Counted from the stretch's first letter, positions 9,697 through 20,173 are shown. The stretch is DNA of 64,000 nt from Agarophyton chilense (GCA_030374765.1 JARGXX010000027.1:310001-374000); one strand, 5' to 3'. The notes: generated by a model from the letters alone, not told the origin. Program-made: numbers and translations.

Positions 9697-10248
9697 GAAG
9701 AGGCCGTGGCCAAGGCGCAAGTAAAAATTGGAAAGGGGGGCTGGAAGGCGAGGAAGCTGGGTGTGAGCGCGGGCGTTGTGGACGTGGATAAGGAGGACGA
9801 AGATGATGATGGACAGGATAGGGACGAAAGAGGAGCGAGGTAGTGAGTCGGGTGCAGGGGCGGGAGAAAAGATGGTGCGTTTCAAATATCTGGGCAGTTG
9901 CACGTTGCTCACGTGAGTTGAGAGGTGCATGCAGATATTTAGAAAGCATTTCGGAACGTTGATTGGTGCACCTTCGAAGCGGCGCATGCACGGGGCCAGC
10001 CATTCCATTGTGGTCGGACGTACAGATGTTCGACGGAATCTGCTCTGGGTGGCGTCCATCACCCTTTGCCTTAGGTATGTGCCCTAAAAGTACCGCTTCG
10101 CGTTCCAAGAGGCGCGACCTGCGACCACTGTACGGGGGGGCCTGCGGGTTTCGTGCCGATCCTGCGTGCTTGCCGTGTTCGCTGCTGCACTCGTGACTGC
10201 CCATGCGCCACTTCACGTGACTCCCGCCGTCTGGATGGCCAACACTGG
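9697..10248. promoter_or_regulatory. Upstream region of the B-box gene
   Basis: This contains the probable 5' leader and promoter of the minus-strand B-box gene. The minus strand is CT-rich (CCTCGCCTTCC, CTCCTTATCC). No separate gene is supported. Confidence 0.4.
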
Positions 10249-10296
10249 ATAAGCAGCGATGGAATTGCGCAACGCGCAACTCCCATCGCTGCTTAT
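10249..10296. repeat. 48-bp hairpin-forming inverted repeat
   Basis: The left arm (10249-10270) and right arm (10274-10296) are reverse complements over about 22 bases, with one single-base bulge and one mismatch, around a 3-base loop. The arms contain AAGCAGCGATGG and CCATCGCTGCTT. It sits upstream of the B-box gene and belongs to no recognised element. Confidence 0.85.
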
Positions 10297-11084
10297 TCAC
10301 TCCCTAAAAGTTACGACGATCAACTGCATCTCAAAGCGATGCCCCTTCCATGAGCTTGCGATCCATTTTCGGGAGAACGTGGTTCAATGCCAACAAAGTA
10401 TCTGTACTTTTTCGTGTTCCCCTCACGTGTAAGTGCGAGGATCGGCGGAGGAGTATTCCAGTGGAACAAACTAGGAAGGTAGTAGTTTTGAGTAAGTCTC
10501 TGAAAATGGAAGACTCCCCTATCCGAATTCTGTTGACACCTACAGTACAATTGAACACTGCAATTAGTGTGGGCCACACTGATTTTGAACTCATAATAAA
10601 AGACCTGCGTACAATGGGTGCATCCAAGAAATCCCAGAATCCCAGAGTTCCAGACCGATACCGAATAGGAACCGAACATGTTGGCCTGACTGCCTTCCAG
10701 ATTTCGGAATCTGGACTGGGTAAGGGGCACTCGAACCAGAGTTCCAGACGCTTGTTGTGGTAAGTTTCACGTACCTCAACAGATTCGTTTACTCTCAAAC
10801 AGAATGCAGCCCACAATCCAAATCTAACAAATAGTTGTCGCACCCCGTCATTCTGGAAAAAGATGGACGACCCACGTGCTACCATTACAACGTTTCTTAT
10901 CCAAGAAACTGTTTGTGTGGCGTTGCTCACTTTCATTCTATTAATTCTCTGAAAACCCTGACAAGAATTACCCCGAAGAAGATGCATAACCAAGAGTAAG
11001 TTTCATTGCTCCGGAATGCTGAGACGCCTAATTCATACAACAAAGTAACAAAAGTATCTGCTTTGCGACACAAACGAACGTTTT
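10297..11084. other. Region without a recognisable gene; one short hairpin
   Basis: Open frames occur on both strands but resemble nothing. A perfect 8-bp hairpin with loop TCGG lies at 10696-10715. The 14-mer CCAGAGTTCCAGAC occurs near both 10640 and 10735. Confidence 0.4.
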
Positions 11085-11891
11085 GTGGTAAGGACTAGTT
11101 TTCCAAGATCTTCCTTCTTCGAGAATTTTCTTCCGTGGTTCAAACCAACCCAACACAAAAAAAGTAAAGGGTCCTCTTTTCAAACCTTTTTCACCACAAG
11201 GGGCCGAAACCCATTTATAAATTTTGAAGACTTGCTTGTTCTCGCATTTTGCTGCATGAAAACAAGAGATTTGGAATATTCATTGTGTCTGATATTCAAA
11301 ATTACGCCTACATTCGTTTCTAAATGGCGTGACTTTTCGCTGGACTCGCTGTGGGCTGTCGTGCTCGATAAAAAATCACGTATGTATTGCATCTAGTGGC
11401 CAACCGAAGACGAAAAGAAAGATGCTTGCGCTCTTTTGAAGAAACACAGACGTCATGGGTATGCGCTTCGAGGTGTTTTTGGGGTATGCGATGGTGCACT
11501 GATGCTCTGCGCGGACTATAACGAACCCGACATTCATTTTGCCTTTTATAACAGTATGACGCAAAATTTGGAGGCTACAAACCTGCTTGTTTGGAACTTC
11601 AAAGGAGTAATAATTCACTCTTGTCATAACTACCCTGAAAGCTGGCATGAAAGCCAGTTCGCATACGTTTCAGGAGTTTGATCGCCTTCGCTGATTGAAA
11701 ACTGCCACATGTCTGCTGGTTATGCCGTCCTAGGAGATATTTCTTTCGTTAATAATACCCGCCTTACAAACAGAAAACTGGTTTGTGCCGGGAAGACCAA
11801 CGCAATGAACTGGATGCCCTTTTCTTTGGGTTGTGCCACCATACAGCTGGCATTGCAACGCCTGTACCCCCAGCAAGCGACAAAGCGGTGA
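11085..11891 (+). pseudogene. PIF/Harbinger-like DDE transposase, decayed
   Basis: One continuous plus-strand frame is broken by TAG (11394) and TGA (11679) and ends at TGA (11889). The order of motifs is that of DDE_Tnp_4 (HARBI1-like) transposases. First comes an N-terminal helical region ending in a WPT..EE-like motif (WPTEDEKKD). Then GVFGVCDGALM carries the first catalytic Asp; VIIHSCHNYPESWHES corresponds to the segment with the G-S-x-H-D pattern; YAVLGDISF carries an LGD motif. The second acidic residue of the triad does not stand out and may be lost. No terminal inverted repeats were recognised nearby. About 130 bases after 11891 stay open in the same frame and may be the tail. Confidence 0.7.
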
Positions 11892-12024
11892 ATGGGGGTT
11901 CCGATGTATGAAGGCTCTTTTTCGTATATCGAGCAAGAAACTACCTGCCAGCCATTAAAAACACGGTCGCATGCTCCGCGTCGCCTGTCACTTAGTGAAT
12001 TAATGAACGCAAACCGTTGGACAT

Positions 12025-12959
12025 AACCGAATTGCTGCGGTGTATGGTGCGCCGCACACGATTAAGTGTGATATCGAAAGTTAGGAAGTACAAAAAGTCA
12101 TTTTTGAGGTGCAACGTGTCAATGGAATCTAAAGTGATATCACATATAACCATCTGTTCTTCAAATGAACTAAATATGAGTCAACCTATCCTTGGTTCTC
12201 AATAAATCTCAGAGCGCTTATTGTTGTGAGACACAGCAGATATGCCCCCAAAACCGCGCATGTGTTCGAGCTCATGCTTCTTATCATAGGTATTCTCGAT
12301 TTTTTTGCCGTTCTCAGTCCACCAAAAGTTCTTTTACCGGTAGCTACAAGTTGCAGACTCATTCTTGCAATGAGATAGAATATCGTCAAGTTTCTTGTGG
12401 AGGTAGATATGACTGTTGCTAGCGTCCGATCGAGATAGAATGTGATCGAGAATAATCCAAGACAGAGGTCCGGAATCAGGATTCTATCCCCCAACATCAC
12501 TGGCATTCACTCTGCTTCTCACAATCAGGTCAGGCTAGTTTTCCTTCACGAAACCGATATTTGCGATGTTTTTGTTCCACCAGTTCTTGCTCAACGATAC
12601 AGAGCTGATCCAGTTTCTTTCCTCCTCTGTACCGTGTAGAAGCGCACACCACCATCGATGCTACCTCCAGCAGCTGTCGCCATGAGAGCCATGTCAGCCG
12701 ACTCGTCTTTTTGGTTCTCTAAATCCTTTCATTCTGTTGTGGGCATCAACATAGCCTGAGACGTTGCTTCCCCCAGTGCGGTTTTCCTCAGCTTGGTATG
12801 ATCCATAATACCAGCCTTGGAAAGGTCCTTGTATTCAACGGTATGGGCCTCATATCCAAGTCGTGTGATGCCTACATGATTAAACAACGTTTGTACTACT
12901 AAAAATCTCTGCATTCCTGCGTTGCGCGCAACAGAGCAGCACGGTACTCTCAGAGCCTG
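12025..12959. other. Region without a recognisable gene
   Basis: Only short frames are present. A minus-strand frame at 12729-12914 could be a remnant of the ATP-binding domain of the neighbouring ATPase pseudogene, but I could not match it. Confidence 0.35.
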
Positions 12960-13812
12960 TCACACGATATCGATGCCTAACGTCAGCGTCCCGGTCTTGT
13001 CAAATATGATATGCTTCATGTTTTTCGCAGCTTCAATGGCAATATCACAACCTTTGAATAAAAAGCCAAGTTTGGCTCCCATCTCTGAAGCAACCATCAC
13101 TTCAGTCGTTGTCGCAAGCCCCAAAGCGCATGGGCCAGCAATGACCAACGTTTTCAATGCAAACAACAACGCAAAGAAAATTTTCCCTCATCTGCGTACC
13201 AATCTTGTGGAATCCATTCCAAAGCAGCCGCTGTGTACCATGCACAAAAAACAGCAAGCGCAATCATAACCATGATAGGCATAAAAAATCTAGAAACGCT
13301 GTCTGCAAATGCCTCCACCGGAGCGCGAGATGTTTGCGCGTCATTCACCAGTCTCATAATTTGAGATAGCACTGCATCAGAACCCACAGCCGTGGTTCGT
13401 GCTAACAATGAACCTCCGCCGTTGCCAGTTCTACCGCACAAAGTATTTCCTGTACTCTTGGGCACTGGTCCACTCTCCTCTGTTAACACGGACTCGTCGA
13501 CAGCGGATACTTTTTCCAAAACTTCGCCATTAACAGGCACTCGATCTCCTGGGATAAGTTTGACAATGTAAATCACGTCAAGCGCCTTCACCGTTACTTC
13601 TGTGTGACACGTTAATTGATCTATGTCATCAAACAGAATACCTTTTTTGAAGCAAGGTCAGACAATGCTGCAACTCCAGCTGCAGCTCGACGTTTCGCAG
13701 AGGCTTCTAACCATTTGCCGATGAGCACCACTGCGATGATCGTAGCAGATACCTTGAACACAACCACATGACCAAGATACATATCATTCGCGCAAGTGGT
13801 GCCAAAGACCAT
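12960..13812 (-). pseudogene. Copper/heavy-metal P1B-type ATPase, fragment with frameshifts
   Basis: Three minus-strand segments in three different frames (13812-13621, 13591-13154, 13169-12960) line up in order with a P1B ATPase. A membrane segment ends in LIGKWLEASAKRRAAAGVAAL. The actuator domain follows, with LIPGDRVPVNGEVLEKVSAV then DESVLTEESGPVPK (TGE is here TEE). Then two hydrophobic helices, the ion-pathway motif and the phosphorylation site DKTGTLT. The ion-pathway CPC motif reads GPC (VIAGPCALGLATTT), losing one metal-binding Cys. The metal-binding N-terminus and the nucleotide-binding and C-terminal parts are missing. Frameshifts, truncation and changed catalytic motifs make this a pseudogene. 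Confidence 0.8.
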
Positions 13813-14525
13813 GAAAAACGCGCTTGAAAATCGGTGAGCTCAAACGGGTCAATGAACCATACTTCAACCAAATACTTCATCATCCTCTCTTTTCCATCTG
13901 ACTAACGTCATTTATCATTACATTCACATTGAACAAGCCACTGCTGCACGGATTGACATGCGTCGTTGTTCCAATGAACCCTGCAGGTAGTTGGTTAACA
14001 CCTGACGCAACAACATTTGATTTTTGTGTGCCTCTCGAAGTCATTGGGCTTCTTGAGTCTTCAATTGCGTTGCCAGAAAACAGATCCGCCCCTGCATATG
14101 GCGGAAGTGCTCAAAATCTGCGCCGCAGGCAGAGCGCCCACCCTGCCTGGCACGGAGCAAAAGTGGGAATATAGGTGCAAGGTATAAGGGTTGCGAGGAG
14201 GGGAGCGCGCAGGTTGTCGGTGCGTAGGACGACGAGACGAATTCAGGAGTGCGAGCTGAAACGACGATGGTGGTGGGGCACGATGGCCCGTGGCATAGTG
14301 CTTCTATGTCGGTATTCGGATTACGACGGCTCCGGTATCGATAGTCCGACTGCAATGGCGCTCTGCGTCGATTAGGACCGAAAAATAGTGCGAGAAGAGA
14401 CAAAAACTCTCTATTGTAAGCCATGCATGGTGGCGGCCTGCTAAGAACCCTAGTAGGCATTGAAGCCACTGCGAGGTATTGTTCTCGCAGATGTAGGGTG
14501 TGTCCGTGGTTCAATCAATCCTTCC
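13813..14525. other. Region without a recognisable gene
   Basis: It lies between the ATPase pseudogene and the copia relic. It may contain the 3' end or 3' LTR of the copia element, but no terminus could be identified. Confidence 0.35.
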
Positions 14526-16159
14526 CTAAATTTTCAAATCCATTCTGTTCGGTCGCCACGAAGGGGTATTGGCCTTTCGTGAGGTTTTCAGCGCCCTTTC
14601 TAGGGTCAACATGGGACCCGACAACTTGTGATTTTGCGGCGTCGTCATCCTTTTGGCTGTTAGGAGAAATGGAATGGAGAAGGCCAGTTCCAAACCGTTG
14701 AGGAAAGTATCATTGCCCAAAAATGGAAGGCCGCTGCCTTGATGCTCGTCGTAACCCGTAGATGGCTTTCTTCGATCGTCCCACAAGTTTCTCACTTCTA
14801 GCCTTGATGGATCCTTCCGGTTGCTCCATGTTTACAGTCTTCTTGAGCTCACAATTCAAAAAAAGAGTATTCACATCCATCTGATAGAAATGATAGTGTT
14901 CAACTGCGCTCTTGGAAAGAATGATCCTCACACATGTGTAATTCACTTCAGAGGCACGAGTTGCAGAGAATTCTACAAGCTAGATCTGAAGGAGATCTCT
15001 GGCAAGCACAAAAGCCTTGTAAGGTGTGGTAGGTTCCCCATTTGGTCCAGCTTCTTATTTGTGCACATATTTTCACTTTGAGGAGATCAAATTGCTGTCT
15101 GCTGGTCTTGGCACCAAGTCCTGTGTTTACCGTTCCATCAGACACTCAAAATTACAGTTCATTGCTTTCATCCACACCTTTGAGTCAACAAGTGACCCTG
15201 CATCACGATAAGAAGATGGAATGTCGTCGTTGGCGGTGAGAAGAACGGTTACACGCCGCGAAGACGTTGGATTCCTTCTCTCACGCGTGGAACGTCGCAA
15301 GGGCTGTTTCACTTCTTCATGAGAAACCATTTGTGCTGCTACTGGTGACTAGGCTGGCTCCAGTTCATTTGCTTCGTGTACTGCTAGTGTTTATGTTAAG
15401 TGTCCCTCTTTCGCCGGGTCAATAATAGTGGCAAGCTCATAATAAGCAGAATCATCTGGAACTCTAATATCGACATAATTGGAGTTCTCAAAACTGCTAA
15501 ACTTTTCATCTGTCCATTTGAGCTCATTAAAACTTACATCTCGTGACACGATCACCGTTTTTGTTCACATCCCAACTTTTATAGCCCTGTGACCCGGCAA
15601 TATAGCCGATGAAGACAGCTTCGTTGGCTCGTTCCTCCAGATTCTCCAGCGTGTGGTCCACCACCTTGTATCAAGACTTGCTTCCAAAGACTCTCAAATT
15701 TCTCAGATCAAGCTTTTGTTCACTTCACAGCTCAAGTGGTGTTACATAGCTCGGCAATGCTTTGCAAGTGACTCTGTTACAAATATACACCAGAACGTTT
15801 ACTTCTTCCGCTCAAAAGGTCTTAGGCACGTTCTTGTGGTGTAGCATATAGCAAGCCATGTCCATGAGTGCTCGGTTAAACCTTTCGGCGAGCCCGTTCT
15901 ACTGTGGGTTGTACGACACAGTTCGCTGATGTAAAAAACCGAAACGTCCTAATTCTGCAGAGAGCCTTCGAAAAACATATTCACCACCGTCGTCTGTGCG
16001 TAATGCATGAAGCACATTCTTAGGTGCGGTAGTAGTTTTCACTTCTTTTCCCGTTTGGTTTTGCAAGAATTTGAACCACTTAATGAACATCAGAATCCTT
16101 TATCTTGAGCATGTTGAGGGAGCAGTACCTACTGTAAAAATCGATGAATGTGACCAAAT
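14526..16159 (-). pseudogene. Ty1/copia retrotransposon pol relic (integrase to RT), truncated by gypsy element E1
   Basis: Reading leftward from 16159 on the minus strand, copia pol motifs appear in order. The integrase start is VTFIDFYSRYC; the core is TDDGGEYVF then HQRTVSYNPQ, NGLAERFNRALMDMA and MLHHKNVPKT. Next is the copia domain EAVFIGYIAGSQGYKSWD followed by VSRDVSFNELKW in a shifted frame. The RRSTRERRNPTSS linker follows, then the start of reverse transcriptase (QMDVNTLFLN, MEQPEGS, KAIYGLRRAS). Frameshifts and stops occur throughout. The gag, protease and integrase zinc domain are missing because the sequence switches at 16160 to the LTR of E1. The copia sequence does not resume on the other side of E1. 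Confidence 0.85.
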
Positions 16160-17082
16160 TGTGGAGCAAAACCCGGCGACGGGAAGTGCTCTCAAGGTGT
16201 TCGAAGCCTTGCTCCCTGGGGGAGGCAGACTCAGAGACAGAGCCCTCCGTTCCACCCGTAGTGTGGGGTGTAACTCCCACGGGGGATTCCGGCAGTACCG
16301 ACGGAGGTGAGGGGTAGAAACCGTTGGATCGGGAATGGGTATGGGTATCCCAAAGAATGGGGGAGAATCCGGCGAAGAGGAAAAACGGGGCGAGGGTCGG
16401 GCACTAACAGGCACCGGACCCGAGAACCAGAAAAGGGGCGAAACAACAAAAGAAACCCAATACAGGGGCGAAAACCTGTCCTCGAAAGGAAACACAAAAA
16501 GCACGCAACAAGTAAGCAGAACCCCCACGGGGTATCGTGCACGCAGGTCGTCTGAGCGGTCCCAAGGGGGTGGTTGCACGGAACCCAAACGTGGGCACTC
16601 TCCAAGTGGAGTCGTGTCCCTACGCAGGCGTTGCTAACCAGAGCCCGTTCCGGGTTGTAAGGCCGAAACGATGGCGACGAAGAACCTCTAAAGGTATGGA
16701 AGACCAACCTTGGTTTCCATTTACTCTGAGCTTCGGACTGTGGGATCTCGTCTCCCTAAGTAGGGCCCGCTAACTAAACTCTACTAATTACAGCAGTGCA
16801 CACCTGCTCAGGGCCATACACGTGGAGATCCCACTGTCAGGGCCCAAAAGTCCAACGTTCTAACAAATATCCGAAAATCGGTGCCAAAATTAAGCCACGT
16901 GTATCACGGGGCCAATCTAACCATGGGCCATCCGAATTGTCACTTCATAGGCGAACTCTAACCAGAAAACAGTGCCACCTCAGCACATCTTAGAGGGGAT
17001 CACAGTCATAACCCTCGGAGGGTTCAATCCTCATTCTATGAGTTGCATCTTCAAGTATCCCCTAACTGGGCGTTGCTCTACA
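16160..17082 (-). repeat. E1 3' LTR (923 bp)
   Basis: Same length as the copy at 26966-27888 with about 11 substitutions. Eight of these fall in the 200 bases nearest 17082. In element orientation it starts TGTAGAGCAACG and ends TTTTGCTCCACA. The plus strand near 17020-17032 contains GGGTTCAATCC, which resembles a tRNA T-arm/B-box. Confidence 0.95.
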
Positions 17083-17095
17083 TCTCCCCCTCCTT
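17083..17095 (-). promoter_or_regulatory. E1 polypurine tract
   Basis: On the minus strand AAGGAGGGGGAGA directly precedes the 3' LTR. It is the expected plus-strand DNA primer, and it confirms that the element reads leftward. Confidence 0.85.
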
Positions 17096-17144
17096 AAGAC
17101 GAGGAAGAACATTCTGAGCCGCGGGTGTCTCGCTTTCCGGTCAC

Positions 17145-17152
17145 TATATATA
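17145..17152 (+). promoter_or_regulatory. Possible TATA element upstream of the antisense ORF
   Basis: TATATATA stands 12 bases before the ATG at 17164 on the plus strand. The spacing is short for a TATA box serving that ATG, so it may direct initiation at a later ATG (17292), or be coincidence. Confidence 0.25.
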
Positions 17153-17163
17153 CTTCTCTCCCA

Positions 17164-19020
17164 ATGGGGTCCTTCACCACTTCTGAGGATCGCCACAAAA
17201 CCGGCACATCGGTACAACTTTCTTCTACTCCTCCGACTTTCGGCGATGAGCAACTTATCGCAACAGCAATCTCAACCAGCCCTCTCAAGGGAATGAACCC
17301 ATACGTCCTCAACCCACTCTCGGGGCCATCGGTCTCCGCGCCGGTGGAAAACGAAGCTCCCCAGCAGGGTGGATATTTCTCCGGTTTGGATGCGGCTCCG
17401 TCAGGTACCGAACCTTCCGCCTCGGCGAGCAACCGACATCCTCAGGAGGATTTGGGCATTAACGCGGTGGCGTGGAACTCCGCTCATGCGACGCCCTTGG
17501 TAGCAAACTCCAGAGGTTGGATCTCAAACGAATCCTTTCGAAGGTGGAGTCCCCTTACCGATCCGGTGATATATTCCCGCGCTCCGTGGTTCCATCCGAC
17601 AGCGGTTCGCGATGATGAGCTCATCGACTCCTACGTGGAGGACGGCTTATTGCCGGGTGGCCTACCTGTCGAGGTTGTACGTTCTCCCGATTGGAGGGCG
17701 CGGGTAGCCATAGAGCCTCAGTATCTATACCGCGGTCGCGGGGAGTCCCTGGACAAGTCGCGCGCAGCGATGGCGGCTCTGGCCTACCAGCGATTGGAGA
17801 GGTCACGCTTTGACCATCTGGTTCCCCCGGAGTACGGGTTCGATGTCGCCTATTACCGCACGTACGGTGAGGTCTCCTACGGGGATAACCTAGCAGCCTT
17901 TCCCGAGGCCGAGTTCCGCGGACCGGGTTTTCCTCTCCGAGAAGATATGCTCCAATGGAGTCGTCCCATCCTCCGGGCTGAATTCAGGTACCTTCAACTG
18001 CAGTTTACCCAGTATGGGTTCGATCGACGCGTGCACTTCGAGCGCCGCTCGCGCTCCCGTTTCGGGTTCCTTGTCCCTTATCCTCACGTGGAACTGGAGC
18101 GTATCCGTAACACGGCGAAGGTTGGGCGATTCGTGCCCCTTCCAGCTTGGTGGAGTAAGGTCGAGGTTCCCCGAGGGTGCTTTGCTGAACTGCCCCCATG
18201 CATCTACTATATCGGGTCTCGTTTGATGCACGACCCGAACTCGGGATACTGGGCCCTCGTTGCAGCCGAGTGGGCAGCCCGCGTAGCGGCGCACCTCCTC
18301 TGGGATGCTCATGACCATTTCCGTATCTGGTATATTCCTCCGATGCTACGGACCATCATGCGTCAGATCGACCTTGTCCCAGCGTTGGGTTCGGCCAGCA
18401 GCGTGCAGGACCTGTATCCAATCTTGGACGTGATCGACAACACCCAATGGGATCGAGTTCCAGTGGAAAATCAGCCGGCAGGGGAAGGATCCGCGCGAGA
18501 CAAGTCTCCTGGCCGGTACAATCCGGGCTCCGGTAACTGGGTCTATTACAATCCCTTCGAAGGGGTTCGCATCAGCGCGGCGCAAGCACGGGCGCTGATT
18601 GACTCGCCTCGACCGATGCCGGTGGGACACCCGACGGGGTTCATTTATACCGACGATTACGAGTACGAGCCTCCAGTAGACCTGGACGATCCAGCGTTGG
18701 ATAATGACATGCCAGCTCCTAGTGGAGTACTCCCTGTGGAGCCATCTGCACCCTTCCAACCAGTGGGAACGACCTCAGCTGCGGCGGCGAATGCATCCGG
18801 TGGCGGTCCATTTGCTCCCCCGGGGTGGGGTGTGAACACCCTTGCGCAGGCGCCGGTTGCCACTCCGCAAGCGGATAGTGTGCGACAAGGCCTCGTGAAC
18901 GCGGGCATTCCGATTCCCCCGGGTATGACGGATGTGAGCCAGATGTTGGCTTTCGCCTCGGCGTACCATCAGGGTCAGAATCCCAACGGTGGGGCGGGTC
19001 CCTCCTCGGGCTTTCAGTAG
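17164..19020 (+). CDS. E1 antisense ORF (618 aa), unknown function
   Basis: This frame lies opposite to gag-pol, between the chromodomain region and the 3' LTR, starting 82 bases from the LTR. The ATG at 17164 (context CCAATGG) is the first in frame; the frame is open 13 codons further upstream. I recognise no known domain. There is no signal peptide or membrane helix. The middle (about residues 130-420) is rich in Tyr, Trp, Arg and Phe with motifs such as PEYGFDVAYYRTYGEVSYGD, WYIPPMLRTIMRQIDL and NWVYYNPFEGVRI. The last 120 residues are Pro/Ala/Gly-rich and disordered. It is uninterrupted although it is not gag, pol or env-like. Element E2 carries a partly similar antisense ORF at the same place, which argues against chance. 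Confidence 0.65.
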   Translation: MGSFTTSEDRHKTGTSVQLSSTPPTFGDEQLIATAISTSPLKGMNPYVLNPLSGPSVSAPVENEAPQQGGYFSGLDAAPSGTEPSASASNRHPQEDLGINAVAWNSAHATPLVANSRGWISNESFRRWSPLTDPVIYSRAPWFHPTAVRDDELIDSYVEDGLLPGGLPVEVVRSPDWRARVAIEPQYLYRGRGESLDKSRAAMAALAYQRLERSRFDHLVPPEYGFDVAYYRTYGEVSYGDNLAAFPEAEFRGPGFPLREDMLQWSRPILRAEFRYLQLQFTQYGFDRRVHFERRSRSRFGFLVPYPHVELERIRNTAKVGRFVPLPAWWSKVEVPRGCFAELPPCIYYIGSRLMHDPNSGYWALVAAEWAARVAAHLLWDAHDHFRIWYIPPMLRTIMRQIDLVPALGSASSVQDLYPILDVIDNTQWDRVPVENQPAGEGSARDKSPGRYNPGSGNWVYYNPFEGVRISAAQARALIDSPRPMPVGHPTGFIYTDDYEYEPPVDLDDPALDNDMPAPSGVLPVEPSAPFQPVGTTSAAAANASGGGPFAPPGWGVNTLAQAPVATPQADSVRQGLVNAGIPIPPGMTDVSQMLAFASAYHQGQNPNGGAGPSSGFQ

Positions 19021-19383
19021 TTCCGCCTTCGGGCAATTGTGGAGTCCATAGCTTGGCGACAATAGTATACTTCTGATATTTGCATAACTTCTTTTCTTCT
19101 TCCTTCTTAGGATCATCTTCATCTTCATCTTCATCTTCTTCCCTTCCTAGGGTCCAATCTTCTTCTTAATCTTCTACTCCACTTCGTGGGTCTTCTTTTC
19201 CTTTTTCTATCATGAACTGTCCCGATAACCGGTGCTGTGTTCCCAGGTTAGCGGCGCTAGGCCGAGGGCCAGTAGACATTCCCTCTCAATACGTGTTCTT
19301 CGGGATACTCTCCTCAATTACTCTTCAGAGGTCCAACATCATCCTCACTTCGAGGTCGCATCCACACCAGTTCCCGTGGTGGT
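19021..19383. other. Convergent 3' region of E1 with (ATCTTC)n repeat
   Basis: It separates the end of the antisense ORF from the end of the chromodomain frame. TCATCT/ATCTTC repeats occupy about 19112-19140 and CTTCTTCT-rich sequence surrounds them. It may hold polyadenylation sites for both strands. Confidence 0.4.
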
Positions 19384-19744
19384 TTACCCGACTTGGGCAC
19401 GATCCAGATTTGGAGGCAAGGTTACCCGAGCGCGTCGGTGATAGGATAAAACCTTAGACCTCGGAAGGTGCTCAATGGGTTCCACTGTATCCTCCTCAGG
19501 CGAGAATCCGTACCATCGGACTTGGTAGCGAACTTCTCCCTCGGGGGTGTAGATGTGACGCACGATGCGATCGATAACGAATTCCTGCGGGTACACTTTT
19601 CCCTGTTCGGGCTTCTCTTCCATCTTGGAACGCTCTAGTTCCCTTGAGGGTGTCAACGTAGGGTCTAGACACACCCCGGTGGGTTCTTTTCCGTGTTGCG
19701 AGCGGGTCTCAGCACTTCGTCCAAACGGCGCCGAGTGGCCTGTG
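19384..19744 (-). CDS. E1 chromodomain, C-terminal end of pol
   Basis: The frame is open from just after a TAG at about 19745 to 19384. It encodes a chromodomain of chromovirus type: EFVIDRIVRHIY, then YQVRWYGFSPEEDTVEPIEH. The aromatic cage positions are Phe, Trp and Phe (EF, RW, GF), so binding of a methylated histone tail is plausible. That would direct integration to heterochromatin (family knowledge). The usual Trp of the xTWEP motif is Val. The domain lies in the same phase as pol but is separated from it by a stop and a frame change, so its expression in this copy is doubtful. Downstream sequence is convergent with the antisense ORF. Confidence 0.8.
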
Positions 19745-20173
19745 GGCTACGTTGTAACTTCCGTCTACGGAATCAAAACGGTCCAGTTTTGGGTTCTTCT
19801 TAAAGCTGAGATCTTCCCGATAACAACGGTGTTCTTAGATTCCGTGACGGTTGAGAAACCGGGACGCGGTAGCGTCTCCAGTCTCAGGGGGGTAAGACTT
19901 CAACGTCAACCCGAGCTACGGGGACGAAGGTTGCTCTGGTGCAACGCGCCGTGCGACGGAGGCGGTTTGCGCGACGGTTGGTCGTCAGAGCCTTTTGATT
20001 GGCTCGGTGCCATTCGACGTGGGCCACATAAATGCGCGGGCGCCGGTTGCCACTCCGCAAGCGGATATGAGGTGGTGCTTTAGGCACGCGCTAGCACTCT
20101 CCTGAGCTGTCCCCGACGGGTCTCACTCATTTCTTTCCCATTCCTGAGGGTTCCAGTGTCTCCATAGGAGTTC

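Noticed and set aside
9697-10062. N-terminal extension of the B-box protein with a hydrophobic helix (ILSIIIFVLLIHV)
   Set aside because: The first zinc finger begins right after the ATG at 9696; the extension is a translated CT-rich leader. A transcript would settle it.
11394-11891. Alternative genetic code or readthrough to explain in-frame stops
   Set aside because: Stops of all three kinds occur, almost only in mobile-element relics; host genes end normally with TAG, TGA or TAA.
16230-16707. 158-codon minus-strand frame inside the E1 LTR, repeated at 27037-27513
   Set aside because: It is duplicated only because the LTR is duplicated; no coding resemblance was seen. A regulatory micro-ORF role cannot be tested here.
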